Part shown: piece after piece, positions 21,707-33,429 of the stretch
Position numbering within the stretch: position 1 is the stretch's first letter
Layout of the letters: every line of letters starts with the position of its first letter
Source: Salvia splendens
Taxonomy: Eukaryota; Streptophyta; Magnoliopsida; Lamiales; Lamiaceae
Assembly: GCF_004379255.2 (NCBI RefSeq)
Contig: NC_056038.1
Coordinates: 25,594,061 to 25,658,060 of the forward strand
Direction: 5' to 3'
Length of the DNA stretch: 64,000 bases
Program-made: the position numbers and the translations under genes
The notes under the pieces: model-generated
What the model was told of the DNA's origin: nothing
Databases searched by the model: none
The model's input: only the letters and a program-made list of their open reading frames with translations

Positions 21707-21954
21707 TTAGGTTTAAATTTTGGATCTGACTGGGATTGGAAATCCAGCAGGCTTCGTTTTTATGGACCATGAACCCATATTTTGGACAGTTTTTTTTTCT
21801 CTTTTTCAATAAAAACAAATTAAAGTTCAAAATTATAAATTTACTGCTACTTTTGGTTATAAATAATATAATTTGGTCTATACTGTAATTAATAAATTAA
21901 ATTATATTCTGATTAAAAGGTTAATAAAAATGTAAATAAATAATATTAAAAAAT

Positions 21955-22252
21955 TACTCTTTTCGTCCTATAAAAATATGTGCATGTTTCATTTCCGTAT
22001 GTCCCATAAAAGTATGGGCATTTCCATTTATGTAAATTGTCTCAACTCATTTCCCATATACATCAATTTATTTACTATTACAACTTATACAACTATGGCT
22101 CATCATTACAACTCACTAAACACTAATAATAATGTGGGTCTCACTATCCACTAACACTACTTTAACTATCATTCTCTTCATATCTCTTACTTACCACTCA
22201 TGCATTAATTTCAGTGCCATTTCAATTGCTCGTATTTTTATGAGACGGAGTA
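21955..22252. mobile_element. Stowaway-like MITE
   Basis: TA-CTCTTTTCGTCCTATAAAAA at the left; CGTATTTTTATGAGACGGAG-TA at the right is its inverse. About 298 bp, non-coding. Confidence 0.8.
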
Positions 22253-22503
22253 TGTATTAGCCTTCTCCATTTCAGATAAAACCATTCCTTTTTTACATCG
22301 TTGTTGTTGAATTTAAACCAATTCATTTTCAAAGTTTATAAAATGTTTTAAAATATTGAATTTTAAAAATGGAAATAAGAAAAAGGAAATAAAAAATAAA
22401 CTAAAAATGGAATTAAAAAAATTGAAGTTAAAAAATCTCAAAATAAAAAACAAACAACCATGCATATAACATGAGTCATACATTTCACTACCACACTCTA
22501 AGT

Positions 22504-22623
22504 AGTATTACACACTCAAATAATTTTTTTTAAACTGTTCCGTACTCAATTTGAACTCTTAATTAGTATTACACACTCAAATAATTTCCTTGAAACTGTT
22601 TCATACTCAACTTGAACTCTTAA
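22504..22623. repeat. Two tandem copies of a 60-bp unit
   Basis: AGTATTACACACTCAAATAA starts at 22504 and again at 22564; both units end in TTGAACTCTTAAT, with several substitutions between them. Confidence 0.85.
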
Positions 22624-22871
22624 TCTCGGACGAAGAGAGTATATAGTTAGATTAGCTTTGTACAAACTTTAAATTGATAGACACAACATCATCAATTGGT
22701 GAAATTTTTCAAGACACTCAATTCATACAAAAATAAGTTGCAAACTTGTGAGTTGAGATTAATTGGGTGGAATCATGCCTGACCCCTTTGATATGGAACT
22801 ACTTCACCAGCTCATTCCTTTTGTTTAAGTTGGTGTCCCAACATCATTTCATAACATTCGCTATAGAACTA

Positions 22872-23667
22872 TGTAACACCTCAAATCATTCAACCAAAAA
22901 AATATCATAATTCAGATATGTTAAACCACAACCAGTTAAAACCATTTTTTCATGTCGTTTAGACCAACACTATGCAAAAATATCAACAGCAGAACTTGAA
23001 TAATATATCAACAGTTAATAGTATCCACACAATTATTCATGTGTATCACATGATCATCATTACAAAATATCATGCCATGTTACTAATATGTTGCACCACA
23101 AAATATCATAATTCTTTGTAATTACTTACTTACAAAATACGTATTTCCATATAGTCACTTAATTTATTCACTTGCCAATTATTATTTATTCACACTCATT
23201 TTTATCTAATAAGTATAATACTTCCCACAATCTGTCTTACGGCCTATTTCCATATCCAAAGTCATGTATTCAATCGTTTATAACTTTATATCACATTCAT
23301 TTCCACATTTCAAGGCGCATATAACAACCACCAACATTCTCAAATATCAAAATAGATATAGCCCCATTAAGTGCTTAGTGACAGACTAAGATACTCAGAC
23401 CAAATCAGAAATAGAATCAGATACATACGGACGCAGATTTTTGTCCTCGAGAGGACTCTACACAGACCACCTATTTAGAGTGCAGCCAGATAATTAGACA
23501 TATCAGACATCAGACGATCCTCGCTTCGGTTATCCAGAAGACGAGTGATCACAGATAATGCAACACTACTGTCCTATGGCATGCTAATTGTATCGAAGAG
23601 CACACTCAAGCACGGAGCATAAGCACAGCCAAGTATACTTTATCAACATATATCATTTATCACATTT
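22872..23667 (-). mobile_element. Old Ty3-type LTR, left part (interrupted by Copia-1)
   Basis: Starts TGTAACACCTC and shares ordered blocks with the better-preserved LTR at 28273-30935: AGTGCTTAGTGACAGACTAA, CCTCGAGAGGACTC, CCTCGCTTCGGTTATCCAGA, ACACTCAAGCACGGAGCATA. It is clearly a diverged relative. Copia-1 is inserted at its right edge, with TSD ACCTT, and the host sequence resumes at 32306. No gag-pol frame is attached. Confidence 0.65.
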
Positions 23668-23837
23668 ACCTTTGTTAGGGTCGGCGTTCAAGAATTGATC
23701 CAGCATCAGCTCGACTTGAGCCGTTTTGAATTAGCCCAAAAACTAGTTGGAAGATTGGTTAAGTCAGCAAGAGATCGACTGATGTGATTTAGAGTTGAGG
23801 ATGATTTAATCCTGAACGTTGGATTCCTTCTCAGTAC

Positions 23838-25992
23838 AAGAGCATCTCCAGTGGGCGGACATCCCACTAGGACATCCACTAGGACATCCCAAAAACACCT
23901 CCTGCCACGTCACTAGGACTTCCCATCCCACTGCCACGTCACTAGGACATCCCCTCCTATGTCCGCCCTTCCCACTAGGACATCCTGCAATAAAAAAAAT
24001 CACAATAATTAATTACGTAAAAAACGGAAATATAATTTTGACACGGAATACGGGAAAGCAAAATACGGGCAAAAATACATATCATAAAACATAAAAAAAC
24101 ATAGTTAGAAAAAAAAGCAAAATACATAGTCATTCAAAAAAAGAAAAATACATAATCCAATGGGCCCGGCTCACTCCGCGCTGTCCTCGTCGCCCGTGCC
24201 GCCCCCGTCAACCGTGCCGTCCACCGTCGCCCGTGCCGCCCCCGTCGTCCCCTCCGCTAAGCTCGGCGCCCATCATCTCCAATGGGGGGCATCCCCAAAT
24301 CGCGCCGACATCCATCGATGACATCCTTCAGCATCCTCTTGTACAGCGGATCGGTCGTGCTATGCCACCTATGCATGGTCCGGACCAAGCTTGTCGTTAA
24401 CTGCGCGCGAGGGCGAGGCGGTCGATATCTTCTTGGGGAGCAGGGGCCTCCGATTCAACCTCGAACGATCCGCTACCGCTGCTGGTTCCCCTAGCCCTCC
24501 GTTGCGCAGCCTTTTGCCCAACCGGGCGACAACGACGGCGAGAGTCTGATTGCGGTAGCGGGGACACTTCATCGGCTTCTGGGAGCTCGTGCGAACCAGC
24601 ACTGCTGCTGTATTCACCGGAAGCGTTGATCTTCGTCCGCTTCGCCCAGCCCGATTCGACTCCCCCACAAAACTTTGGGGAATCCTTCACCACGAGAAAG
24701 GCCTCCCACTGGTCGAATTGTTTGAATTTCAAGGCTCTGTCAGGGTACTGAGCAAAGGCACGGTTCCGGACATCCTCCTCGGACATACCGCTGCTTGCCT
24801 GGCGGAGGTTGTTTGGTAGAGGCCAGCAAATCGACTAAGCTTAGGCCTCAACCGCTCCCACTGTTTCCGGCACTGTTCGGGAAGGCGACGCTTCGCACTA
24901 GCCGGTTTGTGTGTGTGGTAGGCTTCAGCGATCCGATGCCATAGTCTGTCAATATGCTGGTTGGCACCGACATAGGGATCCTCGACAATTGCAATCCAAG
25001 CCTTCGCAAGCGCGACGTTTTCCCACTGGCTCCAGATCGTCCTCTTTCCCGTCTCCTCATCCTCCTCCTCTGTCACCGTTCGTGAGGAAGACCCTGGGGC
25101 TTTCCCCTTGCCCTTGCCACGTCCCTTCCCCCTGCCCCCGCTCATATCATCGGGCGTCTGCCTGACTGGAGATATCCCCAACTCCTCAAAAGAGAAAGTG
25201 TCTATGCCGGTGAACTGAGTATCCGGAACATAAGTGGAAGGGGTATCAGTAGACTGCATATCCACAACCGGCCGATAGACATCGTCCGCTAGTGGTTCAG
25301 GGCCCCTGCCACCCCCCTCCCACATGCATCATCCCCCGGCATCATCCCCGGCATCATCCCCGCCATCATCCCCGGCATCATCCCCGGCATCATCCCACCC
25401 ATCTGTCCCATCATATTTGGGGTCATGCCCCCCATCCCCATCCCCGGCATCATCATATTTGGGGTCATGCCCCCCATCCCGGCTGCCCTGGGCATCATAC
25501 CACCCATACCGCCCATCTGTCCCATCCAATTGTACATATAAGGGGACATCATCCCACCCATCTGTCCCATTCCCGGTACTGTTGTCGCATTTCCGCTGGC
25601 GTTTCCCTCCAGGTCGATGGGAAACGCCGGAGTCTGCGACTCGCTCGTGGCCGGGGAGTTCCTATCGTTCTCCATTAAAAGTAGAAATGAAATTTGTAGT
25701 AAAAGAAGAGAGAAACTTGTTAACAACAAGTGGTGCAAATGAAATGAAGTTCAACGAGCCGTATATATAGGGTTTAAAAAAAATAAAAAAATTTCGGACG
25801 TCCGAGCGGGACGTCCGACCCTTGCCACAGTGGCGGACGTCCGCCCGCCCGTCGCAGGGACGTCCGAGGACACCCGACGTCCTCACGGGACGTCCGTATC
25901 CGACCCCAAATGCCACAATGGCGGACGTCCGGGTCGCCCGTCGCGACGTCTGACCGGATGTCCGACCGGACGTCCGCCACTGGAGATGCTCT
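23838..25992 (-). mobile_element. PIF/Harbinger-type DNA transposon, ORF1 only
   Basis: Inverted ends AAGAGCATCTCCAGTGG (left) and CCACTGGAGATGCTCT (right) match the GAGCATCTCCA tips of plant PIF/Harbinger elements. A 3-bp direct repeat TAC lies at 23835-23837 and 25993-25995. Subterminal zones are full of GGACATCCC (left) and GGACGTCCG (right) repeats. The 2.1-kb body encodes only the MYB/SANT-like accessory protein on the minus strand; no DDE transposase frame is present, so it would need one in trans. It interrupts the 5' LTR of Copia-1 and is therefore younger than that insertion. Confidence 0.85.
24257..25675 (-). pseudogene. PIF/Pong ORF1-like MYB/SANT protein, frameshifted
   Basis: The start MENDRNSPATSESQTPAFPI (25675) leads into a low-complexity Met-Gly-Pro tract (MGGMMPGMMPG units, about 25300-25590), then PSTYVPDTQFTGIDTFSFEE, a basic GRGKGRGKGKGK run, and a trihelix/SANT-like domain (RTIWSQWENVALAKAWIAIV, then CRKQWERLRPKLSRF). 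After this come FKQFDQWEAFLVVKDSPKF and a C-terminal conserved part (LYKRMLKDVIDG) ending at about 24257. Frames change near 25300, near 24800 and near 24398, so three indels break it. ORF1 proteins of PIF/Pong elements help the transposase bind ends and enter the nucleus. Host annotations often call such fragments glutathione S-transferase T3-like or NAM-associated. Confidence 0.8.
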
Positions 25993-26357
25993 TACCAATT
26001 GGGGAAAGGGCTTAAGAGCTCAATAATTCAACTCATTCGACACAAAGGAGAAAATTTGGGGAAAAGGAAGAAGAAGTGGAATTAAAGCTTGGAGCGGAGA
26101 GAGCTAGATATACTCAGCCGTTGCCGGTCTAAATCACATCGCATTTTGTGAGATTACTTCTTTCTTGGTTTTCGGTTTTGGTTCATGATTGTTGATGTAC
26201 AGATCTTGCAAATAGTTTTGGGTGTTGAATAAAATCGAACATCGTTTTCTCGTGGATGTAGACTTATGTCGAACCATGTATTTCTGGTGTTGTGCATTCT
26301 GATTTTGCGTGTTTGGTTTAGATTTACACATTGTCATTTTGGTTCTTGATCAATAAT

Positions 26358-26374
26358 TGGCGCCATCTGTGGGA
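26358..26374 (+). other. Copia-1 primer-binding site
   Basis: TGGCGCCATCTGTGGGA begins two bases after the 5' LTR end, the position and style of a plant retrotransposon primer-binding site. The priming tRNA is not assigned. Confidence 0.7.
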
Positions 26375-26395
26375 ACTCTTTTTTGGATTGTACCG

Positions 26396-28272
26396 ATGGA
26401 AATGGTGCGATATGAAGCAGAGAAATTCAATGGCAGAAATGATTTTGGGCTATGGAGGATTAAGATGAAGACTCTCCTAGCCCATCAAGGATTGGACGCT
26501 GCTCTCAAACCTTTGGAGGCAGATCAGAAGCCGATAGAAAATCAGTTGGTAGCTATGAAGAAAGCTCACAGCGCGATCATTCTAAATCATGATGATAAAG
26601 TATTGAGGGAGGGTCTCAAGAGAAGAGACTGCTGCATCAATGTGGAAGAAACTTGAATAGCTTTACATGACAGTCTCTAGCCAACCAACTATACCTCAAG
26701 CAACGTTTATATTCGTTCAAGATATATGAAGATCGCAACATTTCTGAGCAGTTAGATCAGTTCAACAAATTGATTGATGATCTAGAGAACATAGACGCCA
26801 AAATGGAATATAAAGACAAGGCAATCGCCTTGCTCAATGCGCTTCCAAAGACCTTTGAGCAGCTTATGGATTCCATGCTGTATTGCAGGTAAAAGACTAT
26901 CTCACTTCATGAAGTGCAGTCTGCAATAAAGACCGAGGATCTACAGAGATATGGGCCAGGAACAGGAGAAGCATCAGCCAAAGTTCTCAATGTCAAAAAA
27001 TTTAAGGGCAAAGGTGTAAAGTTTCAGAAACCAAAGGATAAAGATGAAAAGAAAGAAACAAGATCATGCCACTAATGCAAGAAGCCCGGCCACCTAAAGA
27101 AGAATTAATTTTCTTGGAAAAGAAAGCAAAATGAAGAATCTCAAGCTCAAGGATCTTCTGATACAGCTCAAGAAGCAGAAGATGTACATGTTCTCAATGT
27201 GGCAGAGGTTGATATTGGAGCTAAGTGGATTGTTGATCTCGTGATGTAGCTTCCATATTTGCTCACACGGAGAATGGTTCGAGGAGATTCAACTAGCCCA
27301 AGGGTTTGTAGTGTTGGGAAATAATCAGACGTGCATGGTGCAGGGGATTGGGAAAATCAGACTCAGATTAGAGAATGGAGAAGTCAGAATCCTCACTGAA
27401 GTCAAATTGATCCCAGAAATCAAGAGATATCTGATATCTCTTGGTGTACAACAGTCAAAAGGCCGCGAGTTTAGATCTTAGGAGGGGAATCTTGAGATAT
27501 ACAAAAAATCTCAAGTGATCATGACAGCCATCAGGAATAGAAGTTTATATTATCTAGAAGCAATGGTTGTCCCAGGAGAAGTCCATGTCTCTCAAAAGCA
27601 GCAAGTTGAGGTATGTCACAGAATATTGGGTCACATTGGCCTTAAGGGATTGAAAATTGTTGAAAAGGAAGGTTTGATTCAATGCTCAGATATAAAAGCT
27701 TTTACAAAGTGTGAAGAGTGCATCACAGGAAAGGGAAAGAAATTACCATTCCCTAAAGGAAAGCACGTCTCCAAGGCCCCACTGGATTATGCTCACAGTG
27801 ACTTATGGGGTCCTACACAGCCTCAGACAGCAGGTGGAGCAAAGTATTTCATGACAATTATAGATGACTACTCTAAGAAGTTGTGGGTCTTTGTACTAAA
27901 GGAGAAGTCAGACGCTTTCAGAAACTTCAACGAATGGCACACATTGGTAGAGAAGCATAAATGCAACACACTCAAATGCTTAAGGACTGACAATGGTCTT
28001 GAGTATTTGTCTAGTGAATTTGATGGTTTCTATAAAGCAAAGGAATCAGAAGACACAATACAGTGGCTAGGAATCCACAACAGAATGGTATGGCAGTTGG
28101 AAAGAGTAAGGTGTATGTTCTTGGCTTCTGCAGTTCCTAAGAGTTTTTGGGGTGAGGTTGTGATGACAGCTTCAAAAGTGATTAACAAATCTCCATTCTC
28201 AGTAATTGATTTTGATATTCCAGATAGGAGATGGTATGGAGAAGTGCCAGATTTTAGCAGATTGAAACCATT
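26396..28272 (+). pseudogene. Copia-1 gag and integrase remnants
   Basis: The gag begins MEMVRYEAEKFNGRNDFGLW and continues through LLAHQGLDAALKPL. A frameshift near 26640 is followed by gag text (LDQFNKLIDDLENIDAKMEY, AIALLNALPKTFEQLMDSML) and a zinc knuckle with a stop in place of a residue (about 27068-27100). The intact-looking frame 27515-28336 has the GAG-pre-integrase block (VCHRILGHIGLKGLKIVEKE, CEECITGKGKKLPF), the integrase D motifs (YAHSDLWGP and TDNGLEYLSSEF), and then degenerates where the catalytic Glu should be (about 28070-28100). Translation runs into the Ty3-type LTR at 28273. The protein is non-functional. The same sequence from 28089 on is repeated after the N gap at 39992. 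Confidence 0.85.
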
Positions 28273-30935
28273 TGTAACACCCCATATCCGACCGTCTGCC
28301 AGCCGAATAGGTGATGTTATGAAAGAGGCATCCTAAAAAAATGACAATTTAAAATTTTCATTTTCTGAACCATTAAAAAACCAAATATTTATAAGATTTA
28401 CAACCATAACGGAAATAATTTAGTATAATATTTAGTGCTAACACGCCATAACTAACAATTCAAAAGATCTATATTACAAACAGGCTCAGTGACCCACCAA
28501 GGATGCAGCGCCGAGACAGACATAGAGAAACATAGACTGGTACTCTCCAATGCAAACTAACCTATAGCGCACCCAACACTTTAATCAAAAATTCCCTATA
28601 AACTATAATCATGTAACAAAAAAAAAAATCCTTAGATTCAAATATTATTTTATTTAGTGATAATTTCCACGTCTATCATATTATGATCGTCTTATTAATT
28701 TCTAACATAAATTGGGTAACATCTCTCGTTTAACCAACACATCTCCAGAATCTAAAATAGGCATATCAATCGTAAAAATATATCAACAGTCACCAACATC
28801 CACATAACATCAAGTGTACCACGTGATATCCACACATCAATACAGTATCAGCACATAAACCGATCACCAACATTTTCACGTATCCAAACATATATTGCCC
28901 CATTAAGTGCTTAGTGACGGACCAGGGTACTCGGACCAGATCAGAAACAGAATCAGATGCAGACGCAGATTGTGTCCTCGAGAGGACTCCTCACAAACCA
29001 CCCATTTAGGGTGCAGACAGATCAGATAACAGATAATCAGACCACTTATGAGGTTGCATATTAGACAGATCAGATGACATATCAGATATCAGACAAAACA
29101 GATGACAGATAGCAGACGATCCTCGCTTAGGTTATCCAGAAGACGAGTGATCACAGCTAATGTAGCGTTGTTGTCCTATGGCATACCAATTGTACCCACA
29201 GAACACACTCAAGCACGGGGCATAAACACGGCCAAGTATACTTATTTTCATCTCAATACTTATTTCTAATAATATCTGTCATAACGCATCCAAAACTCCA
29301 ATACCATCACATATTCAGAACACATATTTCACACTATAACTATAAGCAACATATGCATAACACTCATTGAATCATTCATTAGCACACAATATTCTATATG
29401 CAATCAGCCAATCACGTAGACTTAATTCAGGAATTAAGACTTAATGTAGAATATACTACCTTAAAACCGAGAGTGTCTTCGCCTGCTCGTTGCTCGTGCT
29501 ATCTTTCGGGAAGAATTACATTTCAATATGCATTTCTTATATAAACATCAAAACAAAGTAATTTTAAGCATATATCAAGTTCTCCTTTTTACTTACTTTT
29601 AGCTAAATTTATGTACAATTGCTAAAAATTCAATCCTTGCTCCGATTCTCAACAAAAAATCTTTCAATCAAATTATAGCTGAAATATTACTCCGTATAAA
29701 CTTTAACCTTGGCATTTATAGTGAAAATTCTCTCAATTTTGAAAACTAAGTTAGCGACATCGATAAATTTCAAATAAATTCAATCCAAACATTATTAATG
29801 ATTTAATTACAAAACCAATGACCAATTTATCAAAATAAAACCACCACATATTGAACCCATAGCTGATCAGCTTGATCCTTTCCTAAGTTCAACCTAAATT
29901 TCATATTTTTTGTTTTTCGATCCAAAATGAGCTCCTACACGTCGTGTAACATATATCTCTATCCAAATCAAGCTAAAACCCAACTAAATTCAACATTGAA
30001 ACATCCCCTGCATTCAGTCATTTCATGATCGTCATGCCAAGATTTCTAAACTTTCAGAATAGTAATAAAAACGTGCTTATCGACATCTATACACAAGATT
30101 TTAACCCTTTATCCCAACATAATGTAACACCTTCACTCAGCCCCTTAAATGCCGATTTCTTCCTCAATTCTAACTCTAAATTTATCCAATTGTAGACATT
30201 TAAAGAAGGTATAAGTGAAGAGGCCTTATTTGGATTATTGGAGATTTTGCGATTGGATTCACGGAAAGACGAAGAATCGAGGTGTAGAAGCAAGCATGAA
30301 GCTCACGGCTTCATCTTCTCCATGGAGGCTGAGCTCCCTCTCTCTAAATATGTGGGGAAGAAAAGTAGTCTGTCAACTTTATATAGAAGCTACTAATAGT
30401 TATTTCAATATGTGGTTTTTGTATGTGACAAATGGCAACATATTAATAATATTTCTCTTTCTCATTCCTTCTAGATATTTCATTATATTTCTAGGCTTAA
30501 ATTACAACCATTTTACTTCCCTAGTTATGCATATAAATCGGTCATATTGAAAAATAGAGGAAGGAATTAATTTATTTTGGGTAAAATCCTTTAGTATATT
30601 ACTTTCACTATCTTTAATTAAACTCTAATTCCTTTCTTAAACCAGATCTAAATCATACTAATGATACTTAAATTCTAATCTATGTAAATCCTACAGAATG
30701 ATCATTAATTAGATCGAGCAATCTGATTAATTTTCAATAACATACCCGTAGTTTGATCATCGACAAATTTGATTCTAATCACTTTATCATTAAATTTAAT
30801 TACATGTACCATTTATAATAATTATTCTACATTATTCTTATATCGACGCCAATTACTAAACATAGAAATCTCATTTCACGGGCTGTTATAACCGGAACTA
30901 TGATTCTCTTTTCGGGTCCATTTTGAGATATTACA
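28273..30935 (-). mobile_element. Ty3-type LTR inserted in Copia-1 (3' LTR, minus orientation)
   Basis: Reads TGTAACACCCCATATCC... on the left and ...GAGATATTACA on the right, so on the minus strand it starts TGTAATATCTC and ends GGTGTTACA. Immediately outside the right end the minus strand has TTTTAAGGGGGATGAAT, a polypurine tract of the type found before 3' LTRs of plant Ty3 elements, preceded by GAATTTCGAGGACGAAATTC, a familiar chromovirus-type end. The LTR is about 2.66 kb. No matching 5' LTR or pol is present, so the element is a fragment. It replaces the Copia-1 reverse transcriptase region. Confidence 0.7.
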
Positions 30936-31795
30936 ATTCATCCCCCTTAAAAGAATTTCGTCCTCGAAATTCCATCAGATTCACTTAGCCTAAAGGCATC
31001 ACTTACTTTCATATGTTCTTCCATAGCATCCTATTACCTCACACATATGCTTATAGCATATCCTCACTTCGATAATGATTCACAAATTATCACACAATTC
31101 TGTTTTAGTTAAATGTTAATAACCTGATTAAAATTAGCAGCAACTCCAAAGTAACTAGTACATTCCCTAACCAACAATGCACAAAATTATTAAGCATAAA
31201 ATATCCCAACATATCAACAATTTACAACAAAACCCAAATATCTTATCTGCAATTTACAACTATAAATACCAATTGCCATATTTATTTTTCAACCTCATCA
31301 AATATCAATCACTACACCACATTTCACCTTCTCATAGCTCGTCTTCGAGTGCACATAAAATTCATATAGAATCCGTAATTCCAAACATATCACATTTCAT
31401 ATCATATAGCTCAAGTTTGAGCACATGTCCATATCATATCATTCATTCTTCAATCATGCACATATAGCTTCATACCTTCACATTTCAATATTCATCATCG
31501 TACATCTTCGTATTATTCAAGGTTATTACTTAACAAAACTTTTATTCCATAATCCTTTTAATATTATTGTTTCGTGTCATTACACACATATATTCCTATA
31601 TTCTCTTCTTCCACATTTTCAGACGTGTCATTGTTTTTTCACCAACTTAACTTGCAACATATTATCTCAAATTCTTATCTATAACCAACACATTTGTAGA
31701 TCACGAGCAATATCATTTCTTATTGACCATTGATCATTTCTAATCTCAACATTCTTAAAGCTTCCCCTCTCTAATTTTTTTTCCACTCAATATGA
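30936..31795 (-). mobile_element. Polypurine tract and short internal remnant of the Ty3-type element
   Basis: Starts with the polypurine tract (minus strand) and continues about 860 bp of AT-rich, CAT-rich DNA without a protein motif; the open frames at 31177-31733 are low-complexity and unrecognised. It ends where Copia-1 RNase H text resumes. Confidence 0.5.
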
Positions 31796-31954
31796 CGCTA
31801 CCGAGATTCGAGCTATATGGGGTGGCCAGTCCCATATAAGTCACAGTCAAGAAGGTTGGGACCAAGGACGATGCGGGCTGATGCCCTAACTAAAGCACTA
31901 CCAGTTGCCAAATTCAAGCATTGCTTGAAGTTAGTTAGTGTGGTTGAAGTTTGA
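31796..31954 (+). pseudogene. Copia-1 RNase H C-terminus
   Basis: Contains ALTKALPVAKFKHCLKLVSV-like text ending at VVEV and a stop about 60 bases before the 3' LTR. This is the normal last part of a Ty1-copia polyprotein (the DxLTKAL motif). The upstream reverse transcriptase and most of RNase H are missing. Confidence 0.7.
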
Positions 31955-32014
31955 GGTGGAGTATCTGGGAGGTTGGAAAGCAGACTTGATCAACTTCGTA
32001 CCCAAGGTAGAGAT

Positions 32015-32300
32015 TGTTAGGGTCGGTGGTCAAGAAGAAGAAGAAGAGGAGGAGGAGAAGAAGAAGGAGGAGAAGAAGTAATCTCGCATTTTGTGAGATT
32101 ACTTCTTTCTTATTTTTCGGTTTTGGTTCCTGATTGTTGATGTACCGATCTTGAGAACAGTTTTGGGTGTTGAATAAAATCGAGCCTCATATTCCCGTGG
32201 ATGTAGACTTACGTCGAACCACATATTTCTGGTGTTGTGCATTTTGATTTTGCGTGTTTGATTTAGATTTACACATTGTCATTTTGGTTCTGGATCAATA
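32015..32300 (+). repeat. Copia-1 3' LTR (286 bp, internally deleted)
   Basis: TGTTAGGGTCGGTGG to GGATCAATA; TSD ACCTT follows at 32301. A purine-rich GAAGAAGAGGAGG run replaces the left half present in the 5' LTR. Confidence 0.85.
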
Positions 32301-32305
32301 ACCTT

Positions 32306-33207
32306 AATGCACATTTCCACTTTTATCTCTAACTTTACAGGTACAATCATATTCATTTTCTTATCAAATTCATATAATCATTTCACACCAATACATATAT
32401 TATTACCTTTCATAATATATTATTTTTAATCTCATCATAAACTCATATATATACCACTTCTTCACGGAACTTTCATACTCCATCCGTCCCCAAAAAATAT
32501 GCATTTTGAGTTCAGCACGAGTTTTAATGCAAAATTGGTAGAGCAAGAGAGAAGTAGAGAGAAAAAGTAAATAAAATATTGTTAGTGGAGAATGGGTGCC
32601 ACCTTATTAGAGAGAAAAAAGTTTTAAAATTAGAAAGTGCATATTCTTGTGGGACGGACTAAAAAAGAAAGAGTGTATATTTTGGTGGGAGGAGGGAGTA
32701 TTAAATTAATGAATATCATAACAGTTCATGTCTTTCACATTATAAACATAATAATTAAGCATTTCTTTCGTCTATATTCATATTTATTCATAACTTAACA
32801 CCCATTATCTCATCTCTAATTATTATTAAATAATTCTATTTCTAGAAAATAATCTCCAATACATACTGGTCCATTAATCATTTAGCTAGCAATATTACCG
32901 TAATCATAATTCTCTACTCATCAGCTATAGAGCATCGAATTTGATACCATGGATACGGGCATTCCCACAATTCCTACCCCACTATTCAGATTAAATATAA
33001 TCACTATGTTTATTTCCAAATTAATAAGATTGAAATCTTTCATAGATATAATAGAGAAATAAGAATCGCTTCAGAGATGATTCATGGTTCCCACTCCACC
33101 TATCATATCATACTTAGTCACTCATATTCATAATTAATTATGGGGTAACACTTCCTTATAGCTATGATTTTTCTTTCACCAATTCCTATCTAATCATAAT
33201 CCTATGG
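32306..33207. other. Continuation of the old Ty3-type element right of Copia-1
   Basis: AT-rich non-coding sequence that resumes directly after the Copia-1 TSD. It holds one MITE (32476-32700). No coding frame; class inferred only from its position relative to 22872-23667. Confidence 0.4.
32476..32700. mobile_element. Stowaway-like MITE
   Basis: TA-CTCCATCCGTCCCCAAAAAA at the left and TATTTTGGTGGGAGGAGGGAG-TA at the right. About 225 bp. The same insertion is seen at 44289-44513 in the duplicated block. Confidence 0.85.
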
Positions 33208-33429
33208 CTATGTGTCAACAATGACTTCAAGGAAATTTAGCATAAATTTACTCATTCTGTGCAGTGTGTGCTCCGAGTTGCAGGGGGAGAAGGGCTGGCC
33301 GAGCATGTAAAAAAAAAACAAAGATGCGGTGCAATGGTCGACGACATCCGATGACAGCAAAATAAAAAGCAGAGCTGACGGTATGCACCGGAAGTCATCA
33401 AACAAGAAGGGGACCGACATAAATTACTC

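Larger units (their letters stand above)
23673..26355 (+). repeat. Copia-1 5' LTR (528 bp plus Harbinger insertion)
   Basis: Starts TGTTAGGGTCGGCG, ends TTCTTGATCAATA just before the primer-binding site. Excluding 23838-25992 it is 528 bp. Its right half (GCATTTTGTGAGATTACTTC onward) matches the 3' LTR; the left half is absent from the 3' LTR, which has an internal deletion. Confidence 0.85.
23673..32300 (+). mobile_element. Copia-1: Ty1-copia retrotransposon with TSD ACCTT, heavily rearranged
   Basis: Both LTRs start TGTTAGGGTCGG and end GATCAATA, and the whole is flanked by ACCTT at 23668-23672 and 32301-32305, so the outer limits are secure. Order: 5' LTR (23673-26355) broken by a PIF/Harbinger element, primer-binding site, decayed gag and integrase (26396-28272), a Ty3-type LTR plus internal fragment (28273-about 31795), the last codons of RNase H (about 31800-31954), and a shortened 3' LTR (32015-32300). 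The whole reverse transcriptase is missing. The element is dead. Confidence 0.88.

Noticed and set aside
25292..25770. Long plus-strand open frames rich in His/Pro and Ser/Pro
   Set aside because: They are antisense to the Met-Gly-Pro repeat of the Harbinger ORF1 and arise from its repeat composition.
31177..31733. Open frames of 96-102 codons in the Ty3 remnant
   Set aside because: His/Ser/Ile-rich low-complexity text from CAT-rich DNA; not a known retrotransposon protein.
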